A DNA stretch of 64,000 nt from Peptoniphilaceae bacterium. Lineage in GTDB: Bacteria > Bacillota > Clostridia > Tissierellales > Peptoniphilaceae. The stretch lies in the NCBI GenBank assembly GCA_022769085.1, contig JALEKO010000013.1:1-64000 (forward strand), in the 5' to 3' direction. Each line of letters starts with the position of its first letter. Positions within the stretch are counted from its first letter, which is position 1. The notes beneath the pieces are model-generated. The model was not told the origin of the DNA. It searched no databases and was given only the letters and a program-made list of their open reading frames with translations. This document shows, one piece after another, positions 9,874 to 19,465 of this stretch. Made by a program: the position numbers and the translations under genes.

Positions 9874-12407
9874 TAAACTATGTTATTGCACATACTCATT
9901 GGGATAGAGAATGGTATTTTACAGATAAAAAATCTATTGTTTATTCTCTTTATGATTTTGATGAGATAATAGATTTTTTAGAAAAAAATGAAGAATTCAA
10001 ATCATTTTTGTTAGATGGACAAACTTCAATAATAAATGACTATATTGCATATAGACCTGAAAATATAAATAGAATAAAAAAGCTTATTAAAGAAGAAAGA
10101 CTAATTATAGGACCTTGGTTTAGCCAAACTGACACTTTGGTAATTTGTGGTGAATCAATTATTAGAAATTTATTATATGGAATATGTGATAGTTTAAAAT
10201 ATGGAAATTATCAAAAGATAGGTTATTTACCAGATAGCTTTGGAATGAGTTGTGATATGCCTACAATTTATAGCAATTTTAACTTAAAATATGCAGTTTT
10301 TAGACGAGGAATTTCTGATAATCTTATTAAAGAAAGAGAATTCGTTTGGAAAAGTAAAAGTGGAAAAGAAATAAAAACATTTAATATTTTTCATTATGGG
10401 TTAATGGCATATCCACCTAATGATGTAAATGATAATTATTATGATGAATTGATTAATAAATTGAAAAAATTTAATAATCAAAGTCCATATATAATTTTTA
10501 ATGGGGAAGATCAAAAACCTATAAGAAAAAATTTAACATCTATTATAAAAAATTCGAAATATAATCTACAAATTTATTCTTTGGAAAATGCACTTGATAA
10601 TTTGTTTGAAAATATAGAATCTTTAGAAGAATATGAAGGTGAATTTACAAATGGACAATTTTCAAGAGTTCATAAAAGTATTTTTTCAACAAGGGCAGAT
10701 CTTAAAATAAAAAATAACAAATTAGAAAATTATCTTGTAAATATTCTTGAACCTATAAGTTCAATTGCAATGAAACTTGGTATAAATTATGAAAAATATT
10801 TTATAGAAAAAATATGGAGACTTTTACTTAAAAATTCAGCTCATGATAGCATTGGAATGTGTAATTCCGATAAAACAAATTCAGTAATTGAACAAAGATA
10901 TGATAACGCAGAAGATATGCTTAAAAATCTTTTAGAGATCACATTGAGAAGAATTGGAGATAGAATTTTTGCGAAAGATTTCTCTTTTCAAGTTTATAAT
11001 ACACTTCCTTATAAAAGAGAAAGTATTATAGAAGGTTCTATTTATAGCCCATATGAAAATTTTGAAATTATTTATAATGGTAAAAAAATTGATTATGAAA
11101 AAATATCAGTTAAAAAATTAAATTCAATACTTTTAAAAAGTGTTAAAGAAATTGGAGTTAATAACGAAAAAAATTCAAATTTAAAAAAATATAAAAATTT
11201 ATACAAAACAAAAATAAGGTTTAAAGATGAAATTTGTTCTATGGGATATAAAACATATAACATTGTAGAAACTTCTAAAATAAAAAAAGAATATTATAAA
11301 GAAAAATTAAAACATAAAATCGATGTAAAAGATGACGGAACTATAACAATTTCTTCAAATGGTAATTTTAAAAGTATATATTTTGAAAATTCAGCAGATG
11401 AAGGTGATAGCTACGATTATTCAACTTTTGATAAAGATAGAACAATTACAAAAGCGATTGTTTTAAATAAAAAGATAATCGAAAGAAAATATTTTACAGA
11501 ATTAAAACTTACATTACTTCAAAAAATACCATATAACTTGAAAAAAAGAGCAAAAGAAGACTTTGATATTTCCCAAAAAATATACATTAATTTAAAATTA
11601 TTCGAAGACGGGTCAATAAGTATAAATACAAAAATAAAGAATAAAGCAATAGAGCATCGATACAGACTTGTAGTTGAAACTAAATTAAATGAAAATACGA
11701 ATTTTTCAAATAGTCAATTTGGAACAATTATAAGAAATAATACTATGGAAGAACAAAAAATATGGGAAAAAGAAAATCGGCAGGAAAAACCAAGAACAAT
11801 AGAACCGATGATTTCTTTCTGTGGAATAGGGAAAGAAGAAAAATTAGCTGTTGTTACAGATGGAGTAAGAGAATATCAAATTTTAGATAATTCTAAAATT
11901 GCTTTAACATTGTTTAGATCTGTAAGCTATATAGGAAAGCCAAATTTAAATGATAGACCTGGAAGAGAATCGGGAATTTACAAAAAACAAAAAGGACATA
12001 AACTTAAAAATAAATTAATAGAACAAAATTATTATATTTTTGAAACAAAAGAAAATTTTGATGCAATTCATAAATTTGCAAAAGAAAAACTTACGCCTAT
12101 GTTTGTTTATCAATCAGGTGAAATTTTGGATAATACTAATAACTTTGTAATAAGTAAAGAAGAAAAAAATTTGCCAAAAGATTTTTCATTACTAGAAGTA
12201 GATTCAAAAGCTGTAATTTCAGCATTGAAAAAATCAGAAGAAAGTAATTCTCTTATTTTAAGATTATATAATCCAAATATAAATGAAAAAGAAAAATTTT
12301 CTTTAAAATACAAAGGAAATATAAGCTTTTTAAAAGCGGATGAAAAAACAGAAATAGAAGAAAATGAAATAAATCCTTCAGATATTATAACAATAAAATT
12401 AGATTAA
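9870..12407 (+). CDS. GH38 alpha-mannosidase (MngB / mannosylglycerate hydrolase-like)
   Basis: HTHWDREWYFT N-terminus and GYLPDSFGMSCDMPTIYSNFNLKYAVFRRGIS; overlaps the EIIC gene. Confidence 0.85.
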   Translation: MINYVIAHTHWDREWYFTDKKSIVYSLYDFDEIIDFLEKNEEFKSFLLDGQTSIINDYIAYRPENINRIKKLIKEERLIIGPWFSQTDTLVICGESIIRNLLYGICDSLKYGNYQKIGYLPDSFGMSCDMPTIYSNFNLKYAVFRRGISDNLIKEREFVWKSKSGKEIKTFNIFHYGLMAYPPNDVNDNYYDELINKLKKFNNQSPYIIFNGEDQKPIRKNLTSIIKNSKYNLQIYSLENALDNLFENIESLEEYEGEFTNGQFSRVHKSIFSTRADLKIKNNKLENYLVNILEPISSIAMKLGINYEKYFIEKIWRLLLKNSAHDSIGMCNSDKTNSVIEQRYDNAEDMLKNLLEITLRRIGDRIFAKDFSFQVYNTLPYKRESIIEGSIYSPYENFEIIYNGKKIDYEKISVKKLNSILLKSVKEIGVNNEKNSNLKKYKNLYKTKIRFKDEICSMGYKTYNIVETSKIKKEYYKEKLKHKIDVKDDGTITISSNGNFKSIYFENSADEGDSYDYSTFDKDRTITKAIVLNKKIIERKYFTELKLTLLQKIPYNLKKRAKEDFDISQKIYINLKLFEDGSISINTKIKNKAIEHRYRLVVETKLNENTNFSNSQFGTIIRNNTMEEQKIWEKENRQEKPRTIEPMISFCGIGKEEKLAVVTDGVREYQILDNSKIALTLFRSVSYIGKPNLNDRPGRESGIYKKQKGHKLKNKLIEQNYYIFETKENFDAIHKFAKEKLTPMFVYQSGEILDNTNNFVISKEEKNLPKDFSLLEVDSKAVISALKKSEESNSLILRLYNPNINEKEKFSLKYKGNISFLKADEKTEIEENEINPSDIITIKLD

Positions 12408-12422
12408 GCAAAGGAGCGTTCT

Positions 12423-14195
12423 ATGAATAAAAACGATGAAAAAATATATGATTTATTAGTTAATTCAAATAAATATATAACAACCGAAGAAATATCAAAA
12501 ATCATAGGATGCTCTGAAAAAACCGTAAGAAATTCGCTTGATAGAATAGAAAAGAAACTTAATTCTTTAAATTTTAATTATATTTTAGAAAGAAAGCAAA
12601 CAAAAGGTATAAAACTTAAAGTTCAAGAAAAATGTATATTTAATGAAATTGATTTTTTATATCTTGATTTACTTAAGAAAAAAAATTATATCACCGATTT
12701 ACAAAAAAAATATTATCTAAGTTATGGTGAAATAAAAAAATATATACGCATAATTTCAAATAACTTGAAAAAATATGATATTAATTTAGAGATAAAACAA
12801 AAACAGGGAATTATTTTAAATTTTAAAAAAGAAAAATTAAATAACTTTCTAAAAGATTTTTTTATTGAAAGAATAGATAATAAATTAGATGAACTTTTAA
12901 ATTATTATTATGGGAAAACAAAAATAAAAATTGTCGATAGAATAATTTCTGAATTTCAGGTTGAAGAAAGAATTACTTTTACAGACTTTTCTAAAAATTA
13001 CCTAAAAATTTTAATTTTAAATGTAAATAATATATCAGAAATATCTAACATTAAAAGCAATATGTGGATTAATGAAATAAAAGTAAAAATAAAAAAATAT
13101 CTCAATTTAAATATCAGTAGAGAAAATACTTTTGAATTTTTAAGATTTTTTGAAAGTAAAAACTTTTTAGAAAATGTTGATTTTTTATGTTTAAAAAATG
13201 AAAAAATAGATGAGCTTATTTGTAATTTGAATAGCCATTTTAATGAAATAGGTGAAAAGTTTTTATCTTTAGATAAAGATTTGATGTATAATTTAAAAAA
13301 TCATCTTAAACTCACTATATATAGACAAAGAAATAATTATGATAATAAAAATCCTATATCTGGAGAAATAAAAGAACAGTATCCATATTATTATAATGAA
13401 GTGTTTAATGTTGTGGATGAATTTAATAAAAAAAATGATTATAATATTTCTATTGATGAAGTGGCTTTTATTACAATTTATATTATAGCTGTAGAAAAAT
13501 CATCAAATTACAAAAATACAAAGGCTCTTTTGGTTTGTAATTTTGGAAATACACTATCAAAATATACTATTGAAATTTTGAAAAATAATTTTGAATGGAT
13601 TGATTTTGAAAAAGCAATTTCAAGAGAAGAATTAAAAAATTATAATGAAAAAAATTATTTAATATTTTCAAATTTAAAACTTGAAGGATACGAATATATA
13701 AAAATTCCAAAAAATATAAATGAAACATATATTGAAAAAATAAAAACGACAGTTACAAAGAAAAATTCAAATTATCTTAAATTATTTTCAGAAAAAAATT
13801 TTAAAATTATAAATAAAATTCTTACAAAAAAAGATGCAATAGATAAAATAGTTTTAAATTCATATAGTTTAGGATTTGTTGAAGAAAAATATTTACAAAC
13901 AGTAATACACAGAGAAAATTTAGATAGCACAGAAATCGGAAATGGAATTGTTCTTTTACATGGAGATGAGAAATATGTAAAAAAATCTCATATATCAATT
14001 TTTATTACAAGAAATAAAATAAAATGGCAAGAGGACAATGTTAAATACATTTTTTTAATAGCTGTTAAGAAAAATGAATATGAAAAGTATGACATGAGAC
14101 AGTTTTTTAAAGCACTTATTAAATTTAAAGAGAATATAGATAAAAAAGAAGAATTTAATTCTTTAAAAGATTTCAAAGAAATATTGTCTAGATGA
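12423..14195 (+). CDS. PRD-containing BglG/MngR-type transcriptional regulator with C-terminal EIIA-like domain
   Basis: N-terminal HTH (TTEEISKIIGCSEKTVRNSLDRIEKKL), PRD region, EIIA-like C-terminus. Confidence 0.8.
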   Translation: MNKNDEKIYDLLVNSNKYITTEEISKIIGCSEKTVRNSLDRIEKKLNSLNFNYILERKQTKGIKLKVQEKCIFNEIDFLYLDLLKKKNYITDLQKKYYLSYGEIKKYIRIISNNLKKYDINLEIKQKQGIILNFKKEKLNNFLKDFFIERIDNKLDELLNYYYGKTKIKIVDRIISEFQVEERITFTDFSKNYLKILILNVNNISEISNIKSNMWINEIKVKIKKYLNLNISRENTFEFLRFFESKNFLENVDFLCLKNEKIDELICNLNSHFNEIGEKFLSLDKDLMYNLKNHLKLTIYRQRNNYDNKNPISGEIKEQYPYYYNEVFNVVDEFNKKNDYNISIDEVAFITIYIIAVEKSSNYKNTKALLVCNFGNTLSKYTIEILKNNFEWIDFEKAISREELKNYNEKNYLIFSNLKLEGYEYIKIPKNINETYIEKIKTTVTKKNSNYLKLFSEKNFKIINKILTKKDAIDKIVLNSYSLGFVEEKYLQTVIHRENLDSTEIGNGIVLLHGDEKYVKKSHISIFITRNKIKWQEDNVKYIFLIAVKKNEYEKYDMRQFFKALIKFKENIDKKEEFNSLKDFKEILSR

Positions 14196-14209
14196 TATTA
14201 AATTAATTT

Positions 14210-14247
14210 AAACCTTAAAATTATAAATAATAATTTTGAGGTTTTTT
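14210..14247 (+). terminator. Terminator of the PTS/GH38 operon
   Basis: AAACCTTAAAATTA / TAATTTTGAGGTTT stem followed by TTTC. Confidence 0.7.
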
Positions 14248-14283
14248 CTTTCTTTAAAATAATAGAATATAAATTATAATATA

Positions 14284-14303
14284 AGTGAAAATAATATACA
14301 CTT
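14284..14303 (+). promoter_or_regulatory. Candidate operator AGTG-N11-CACT, copy 1
   Basis: AGTGAAAATAATATACACTT; 17/20 identical to 14924-14943. Confidence 0.5.
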
Positions 14304-14326
14304 AAATTAAAAAAAGGAAAGAAAAA

Positions 14327-14812
14327 ATGATTAAAATAGATGATATTTCTGAAATATTAAATAAAAAAATAATTGCAATACTTCCATATACAATAGAAAA
14401 AGTTGGTCTTGGGTCAAGTGTTTTTTTAGAAAAAGATATAAAAATAATAAAGAAAATTCCTACAAATATAATAAAAAACATTGCAGATTCAAGAAATATT
14501 TCAATTAAACAAATTAAAAAGATGATGAAAAATACATATAAATTATCAAGAAATCCTCCAATTGTATTGGGTCATGAAATGTGTTTTTTTGGTTTTAAAT
14601 ATAGAATTAGTGATATTGATGATCAAAGAGGATTTGTAAATTCAAAATATGTTAAAAAAATAGAAAATCAGAAGATAATTCTTTTTACAGATGAAGTTAT
14701 AGAAACTTTTACAAGTGATAAAACACTTATAAAACAGTATTTGAATGCAGAATTTTTCAGACTTAAAGAATTTGAAAAGGTAATCAAATCACTTCCGTTT
14801 TTAAATTTTTAA
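14327..14812 (+). CDS. ComK-like competence transcription factor
   Basis: By-eye similarity to Bacillus ComK: IAILP, ...NTYKLSRNPPIVLGHEMCFFGFKYRISDIDDQRGFVNSKYVKKI versus GTYEVTKISHKPPIMVDPSNQIFLFPTLSSTRPQCGWISHVHVKEF. Confidence 0.6.
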   Translation: MIKIDDISEILNKKIIAILPYTIEKVGLGSSVFLEKDIKIIKKIPTNIIKNIADSRNISIKQIKKMMKNTYKLSRNPPIVLGHEMCFFGFKYRISDIDDQRGFVNSKYVKKIENQKIILFTDEVIETFTSDKTLIKQYLNAEFFRLKEFEKVIKSLPFLNF

Positions 14813-14923
14813 TATTATATAAAGAAAAAATTATTAATTAAAATAATCTTTAAAATTTATAATATAAAAATTTTTTATTGGAAAAAAACTTAAATAAAAA
14901 ATAAATGTCAAATTAAACTTTTT

Positions 14924-14943
14924 AGTGAATTTTATATACACTT
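14924..14943 (+). promoter_or_regulatory. Candidate operator AGTG-N11-CACT, copy 2
   Basis: AGTGAATTTTATATACACTT upstream of the sigma-factor gene. Confidence 0.5.
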
Positions 14944-14961
14944 TTAAGCACGAGGTGTATT

Positions 14962-15486
14962 ATGGAAAAAGAAAATATAAAAGATTTTGACATTGTAAAA
15001 ATAATAGATAAATATAAGCCACTTATGATATCAAGCATAAAAAAATATTACGATAAAAATGATTTTGAAGAACTTTTTGATGAAGCAGTTTTTGAGACTG
15101 TAATTGCTTTTTTTAGTTTTAAAGAAGAAAAAGGAAGTTTTGGAGGATTTTTAAAGTCAAAACTAAAATATTATTTTTTAGAAAAAAATAGAAATAAGAA
15201 ACTCTATTCGTTAAATAAAGTAAATGAAGATGGATTTGAACTTTTAGATACATTAGAAAGTAATGAGAACATAGAAAAAGACTTTTTAAAAAAAGAAGAA
15301 TATAAAAATTTAAAAAAGTTAATTTTAAAATTATCTCCAAAGGAAAAAGAAATAATAGTAATGTATTATTTTCAAAATAAAAGAATTAAACAAATTGCAA
15401 AAGAAAAACAAATGGCTAAAAAAAGCATATCTAATATAAAATCAATAGCTTTAAAAAAGCTTAGAAATGAAATTAAAAATTTTTAG
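14962..15486 (+). CDS. Sigma-70 family RNA polymerase sigma factor (alternative)
   Basis: Region 2-like N-terminus and region 4 HTH (LSPKEKEIIVMYYFQNKRIKQIAKEKQMAKKSISNIKSIALKKLRNEI). Confidence 0.8.
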   Translation: MEKENIKDFDIVKIIDKYKPLMISSIKKYYDKNDFEELFDEAVFETVIAFFSFKEEKGSFGGFLKSKLKYYFLEKNRNKKLYSLNKVNEDGFELLDTLESNENIEKDFLKKEEYKNLKKLILKLSPKEKEIIVMYYFQNKRIKQIAKEKQMAKKSISNIKSIALKKLRNEIKNF

Positions 15487-15516
15487 GGAACTTTTTATAC
15501 TTTATGCAATATATAA

Positions 15517-15534
15517 TTAAGAACTGGTTCTTAA
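15517..15534. promoter_or_regulatory. 18-bp perfect palindrome, candidate operator upstream of DUF1659 gene
   Basis: TTAAGAAC-TG-GTTCTTAA. Confidence 0.5.
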
Positions 15535-15555
15535 AGAAAAAAGAAGGAGATAAAA

Positions 15556-15747
15556 ATGGATAGACAATTAAAAGTAAATGTAAAATTTAATGATGGTGAA
15601 AATGAGAAAGTTGTTTCAAAATCTTTTTCAAAAATACCTATAGATACTGAAGATGATAATTTACTTACACTTGCAAGAACATATTCATCATTAACATCTG
15701 GTGAATTTTCTAAAGCATTTAAAATCACAATCGAAGAATTGGCTTAA
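15556..15747 (+). CDS. DUF1659 family small protein
   Basis: 63 aa, pattern of DUF1659 (..KSFSKIPIDTEDDNLLTLARTYSSLTSGEF..); RBS aagaaggag. Confidence 0.7.
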   Translation: MDRQLKVNVKFNDGENEKVVSKSFSKIPIDTEDDNLLTLARTYSSLTSGEFSKAFKITIEELA

Positions 15748-15782
15748 TAAAAGTAACTATAAAAAATAAAAAAGGAGAAAAT

Positions 15783-16001
15783 ATGAACAAATCATTAAAA
15801 ATGATATTTAAAGATAATAATGGAAAAAACAAAACTATTACAGTTAATAATCCAAAAGATGAATATAACGAAAATGAAGTATCAAATGCAATGGATACAA
15901 TAATTGGTACAAATGCAATTGAAACAGAAGATGGAGTTAAAATAAGTAGAAAATTAAAAGCATATATACAAACAACAACACTTCAAGAAATAAAATTATA
16001 A
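15783..16001 (+). CDS. DUF2922 family small protein
   Basis: 72 aa; LKMIFKDNNGKNKTITVNNPKDEYNENEVSNAMDTIIGTNAIE fits DUF2922. Confidence 0.75.
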   Translation: MNKSLKMIFKDNNGKNKTITVNNPKDEYNENEVSNAMDTIIGTNAIETEDGVKISRKLKAYIQTTTLQEIKL

Positions 16002-16044
16002 ATAATAAACCCTCTATTTGCTTAATATAAAAATTATATAAATA

Positions 16045-16095
16045 AATAAGAAAAACCCCAAAATATTTAATACAGATTTTGGGGTTTTTCTTATT
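16045..16095. terminator. Bidirectional terminator
   Basis: AATAAGAAAAACCCCAAAAT / ATTTTGGGGTTTTTCTTATT, 20-bp perfect stem. Confidence 0.85.
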
Positions 16096-16218
16096 AAAAA
16101 GTTAGAATTAAATTTAATCTAAAAATGTATAGAAGTTGTTAATTTTGAATTTTAAGCTTTAAAATAATATAATAAAACTAATTATATAGATAAATTATAA
16201 GTTAATTAAGGAGATTAT

Positions 16219-18174
16219 ATGGCTAAGCAATCATATTATATTACTACCCCGATATATTATCCCAATAGTAATTTACATTTGGGAAATACTTATACGACAA
16301 TTATTGCCGATGTATTAAAAAGATACAAAAAATTACAGGGATTTGACGCATACATGATAACAGGAACCGATGAACACGGTCAAAAAATTATGGAAACAGC
16401 AAAAAAAGCTGGAAAAACTCCAAAAGAATACGTAGATAAAATTGTAGATGAAACAAAAGATTTATGGAAAAAACTCGATATCAAATACGATACATTTGTA
16501 AGAAGTACAGATAAAGATCACGAGTTGAATGTTCAACACGTATTTGAAAAATTATATAACAAAGGTGATATTTACAAAGGAACTTATAAAGGTTATTATT
16601 GCACTCCAGATGAAACATTTTGGACGGAAAAAGAGCTTGATGAAAATGGAAATTGTCCAATGTGTGGAAGACCTGTTCATTATGAAGAGGAAGAAACATA
16701 TTTCTTTAGACTTTCAAAGTATGCTGATAAACTAAAACAATATTATAAAGACCATCCAGAATTTTTAGAGCCTCATTTTAGACAGACTGAAATGCTTAAT
16801 AATTTTATAGATAAAGGACTTACAGATCTTTCGGTTACAAGAACTTCTTTTGATTGGGGAGTAGATGTACCTTTTGATTCAAAGCATGTAGTTTATGTTT
16901 GGATAGATGCATTAACATGTTATTTATCTGCAATAGGATATGAATTTGATGATGAAAAATTCAATAAATATTGGCCTGCAAGTGTACATTTAATTGGAAA
17001 AGATATAGTAAGATTTCATGCAATAATATGGCCTGCACTTCTTATGGCTTTGGATATGCCACTTCCAAAAAAAATATTTGCTCACGGATGGATTTTATTT
17101 GAAAATGATAAAATGAGTAAATCGAAGGGAAATATCATGTATCCAGAACCTTTAATAAAATTATATGGAATAGATGCAATAAAATACTTTGTTTTAAGAG
17201 AATTTAATTTTGGATCGGATGGAAATTTTTCTTCAAGAAAGTATTTGGAAAGATATAATTCAGATTTAGTAAATGATCTTGGAAATTTAGTTTCAAGAAC
17301 AACATCTATGATTGAAAAATATAATGGTGGAATTATTGAAAATACAAATGTAAATGATGAAATTGATAATTCTTTAAAATCTCTTGCACATGAAACATAT
17401 GATAAATTTATAGAACAAATGGATTCTTTTAAATTTAATGAAGCACTTGAAACAGTTTGGACTCTTATTAGACGTGCTAATAAGTATGTTGATGAAACAG
17501 AGCCTTGGATTTTGGGTAGAGATGAAAAAATTGAAAGACTTAATACAGTTTTATATAATCTTGCCGAAACTTTAAGAATAGTATCTCAATTAATAGAACC
17601 TGTTATGGAAAATACTACAAAAGAGATATTACAAAAATTGGGATTTGAAAATAAAGGGCTTAAATCCGCATCAGAATTTGGAATATTACCAAATGGGTTA
17701 AAAGTTTCAAAAGGGAAAAATCTATTTGATAGACTTGATGTTGATAAAGAACTTGAAATACTTCATAAAGAAAATAATGAATTAATTAAACAAAGAACTA
17801 TTAAAGAAGAAAATAAAGAAAATAAAAAAGAAGAATTTTCTAAAGATGAAATTTCTTATGAAGATTTTGACAAATTGGATTTGGTTTTGGGAAAGGTTTT
17901 AGACTGTTATGAACATCCAGATGCTGATAAGCTTTTAGTTTTCAAAATTGATATAGGTGAAAAAGAACCAAGAACAATAATTTCAGGAATTAAAAAGTGG
18001 TATTCAAAAGATGATTTAATTGGTAAAAATGTCGTTGTAGTAAAAAATCTTGCTCCAAGAAAAATGAGAGGAATTGAGTCAAAAGGAATGATTTTGTCTG
18101 CAGAAAGTAAAGATGGTGATTTATCTGTAATATCGTCACTAAAAGAACTCGGTGCAGGAAGTAAAATTTCATAA
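16219..18174 (+). CDS. metG: Methionyl-tRNA synthetase
   Basis: TTPIYYPNSNLHLGNTYTT, KMSKSKGN, C-terminal tRNA-binding domain. Confidence 0.97.
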   Translation: MAKQSYYITTPIYYPNSNLHLGNTYTTIIADVLKRYKKLQGFDAYMITGTDEHGQKIMETAKKAGKTPKEYVDKIVDETKDLWKKLDIKYDTFVRSTDKDHELNVQHVFEKLYNKGDIYKGTYKGYYCTPDETFWTEKELDENGNCPMCGRPVHYEEEETYFFRLSKYADKLKQYYKDHPEFLEPHFRQTEMLNNFIDKGLTDLSVTRTSFDWGVDVPFDSKHVVYVWIDALTCYLSAIGYEFDDEKFNKYWPASVHLIGKDIVRFHAIIWPALLMALDMPLPKKIFAHGWILFENDKMSKSKGNIMYPEPLIKLYGIDAIKYFVLREFNFGSDGNFSSRKYLERYNSDLVNDLGNLVSRTTSMIEKYNGGIIENTNVNDEIDNSLKSLAHETYDKFIEQMDSFKFNEALETVWTLIRRANKYVDETEPWILGRDEKIERLNTVLYNLAETLRIVSQLIEPVMENTTKEILQKLGFENKGLKSASEFGILPNGLKVSKGKNLFDRLDVDKELEILHKENNELIKQRTIKEENKENKKEEFSKDEISYEDFDKLDLVLGKVLDCYEHPDADKLLVFKIDIGEKEPRTIISGIKKWYSKDDLIGKNVVVVKNLAPRKMRGIESKGMILSAESKDGDLSVISSLKELGAGSKIS

Positions 18175-18935
18175 TGCATTTAATAGATTCACATTGTCAT
18201 CTTACAAGTAATGATTTTGATAAAAATAGAGATTTTATAATATCTGATTTAAAAAATTGGGGTGTTGATAAAATTGTAAATCCATCAGATACAATAAATT
18301 CAAGCATAAAAGCTTTAGAACTTTCAAAAAAATATTCAAATGTTTTTATTGCTGTGGGAATACATCCTGAAAATGCAGATGAATATAAAAAAGAAGATCT
18401 ATATATTTTAGAAAAACTTGCTTCTTTTAAAAGAACAGTTGCAATAGGCGAAATAGGTCTTGACTATCATTGGAAAGATGACAATAAAAATATTCAAAAA
18501 CAATGTTTTATTGATCAGCTTGAGCTTGCAAAAAAACTAAAACTTCCTGTAGTTGTACATTCAAGAGATACAAATGATGAAGTTTATGATATTTTAAAAA
18601 ATTTTTCAGATTTAAAAGTACAAATTCATAGTTTTGAAGGAGATAAAAAGCTTTTAAAAAAATATATTGATCTTGGATTTTTCATATCTTTGGGTGGGGC
18701 TGTTACGTGGAAAAATAAGGATTTATATAGAGAAGTAGTTTCAAATATTCCAATAGATAGACTTATGCTTGAGACGGATTCGCCTTATCTAAGCCCTTAT
18801 CCTTTAAGAGGAATATTAAACGATCCAAGAAAAATAGTTTTTATTGCAGAAAAGTTGGCAGAAATTTATAATATGAAATTAGAAAATTTCACCAAAAAGG
18901 TTACAAAGAATACTGAAAGGTTTTTTGACATATGA
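18174..18935 (+). CDS. TatD family deoxyribonuclease
   Basis: LIDSHCHLTSNDF, AIGEIGLDYHW, ETDSPYLSP. Confidence 0.95.
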   Translation: MHLIDSHCHLTSNDFDKNRDFIISDLKNWGVDKIVNPSDTINSSIKALELSKKYSNVFIAVGIHPENADEYKKEDLYILEKLASFKRTVAIGEIGLDYHWKDDNKNIQKQCFIDQLELAKKLKLPVVVHSRDTNDEVYDILKNFSDLKVQIHSFEGDKKLLKKYIDLGFFISLGGAVTWKNKDLYREVVSNIPIDRLMLETDSPYLSPYPLRGILNDPRKIVFIAEKLAEIYNMKLENFTKKVTKNTERFFDI

Positions 18936-19465
18936 AAATAAAAGAAACTATTGTTGTTGAAGGAAAAGATGACATTTCAAATGTAAAAAGTGCCATCGAC
19001 TGTGAGTGTGTTGCAACTGGAGGATACTACTTTGGTGAAAAATTTCTGGAGAAATTAAAAAACATAAATGAAAGAACTGGAATTATTATTTTTACCGATC
19101 CAGATTATGCAGGGAAAAGAATAAGAGAGAAAATTTTAGAAAAAATTCCAAATGCTAAAGAAGCTTTTTTAGATAGAGATAAAGCAACTAAAAAAAATGA
19201 TATAGGAATAGAAAATGCATCTAAAGAAGATATAATTGATGCATTAAAAAAAGCTAAAGCAAACTTAACTGATAAAAGAGAAGAATTTACACTAAAAGAC
19301 TTAATAGATAATGGTCTTTATGCAGGAGATGGCAGTTTAAAGAAAAGAGTTAAACTTGGACAGATACTTGGAATAGGATATTCAAATTCTAAACAACTTC
19401 TAAAAAGGCTTAATTCTTTTATGATAACAAGAGAAGAATTTAAAGATGCGGTAAAAAAATTATGA
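18932..19465 (+). CDS. rnmV: Ribonuclease M5
   Basis: TOPRIM VVEGKDDISNVKSAIDCECVATGG, FTDPDYAGKRIR; linked to rsmA. Confidence 0.95.
   Translation: MKIKETIVVEGKDDISNVKSAIDCECVATGGYYFGEKFLEKLKNINERTGIIIFTDPDYAGKRIREKILEKIPNAKEAFLDRDKATKKNDIGIENASKEDIIDALKKAKANLTDKREEFTLKDLIDNGLYAGDGSLKKRVKLGQILGIGYSNSKQLLKRLNSFMITREEFKDAVKKL

Noticed and set aside
15517-15534. LexA/SOS box interpretation of the TTAAGAACTGGTTCTTAA palindrome
   Set aside because: Half-site spacing is N2 rather than the N4 of the Firmicute LexA box.
16096-16218. T-box or SAM riboswitch upstream of metG
   Set aside because: The leader is short, with no T-box sequence or specifier stem recognised.
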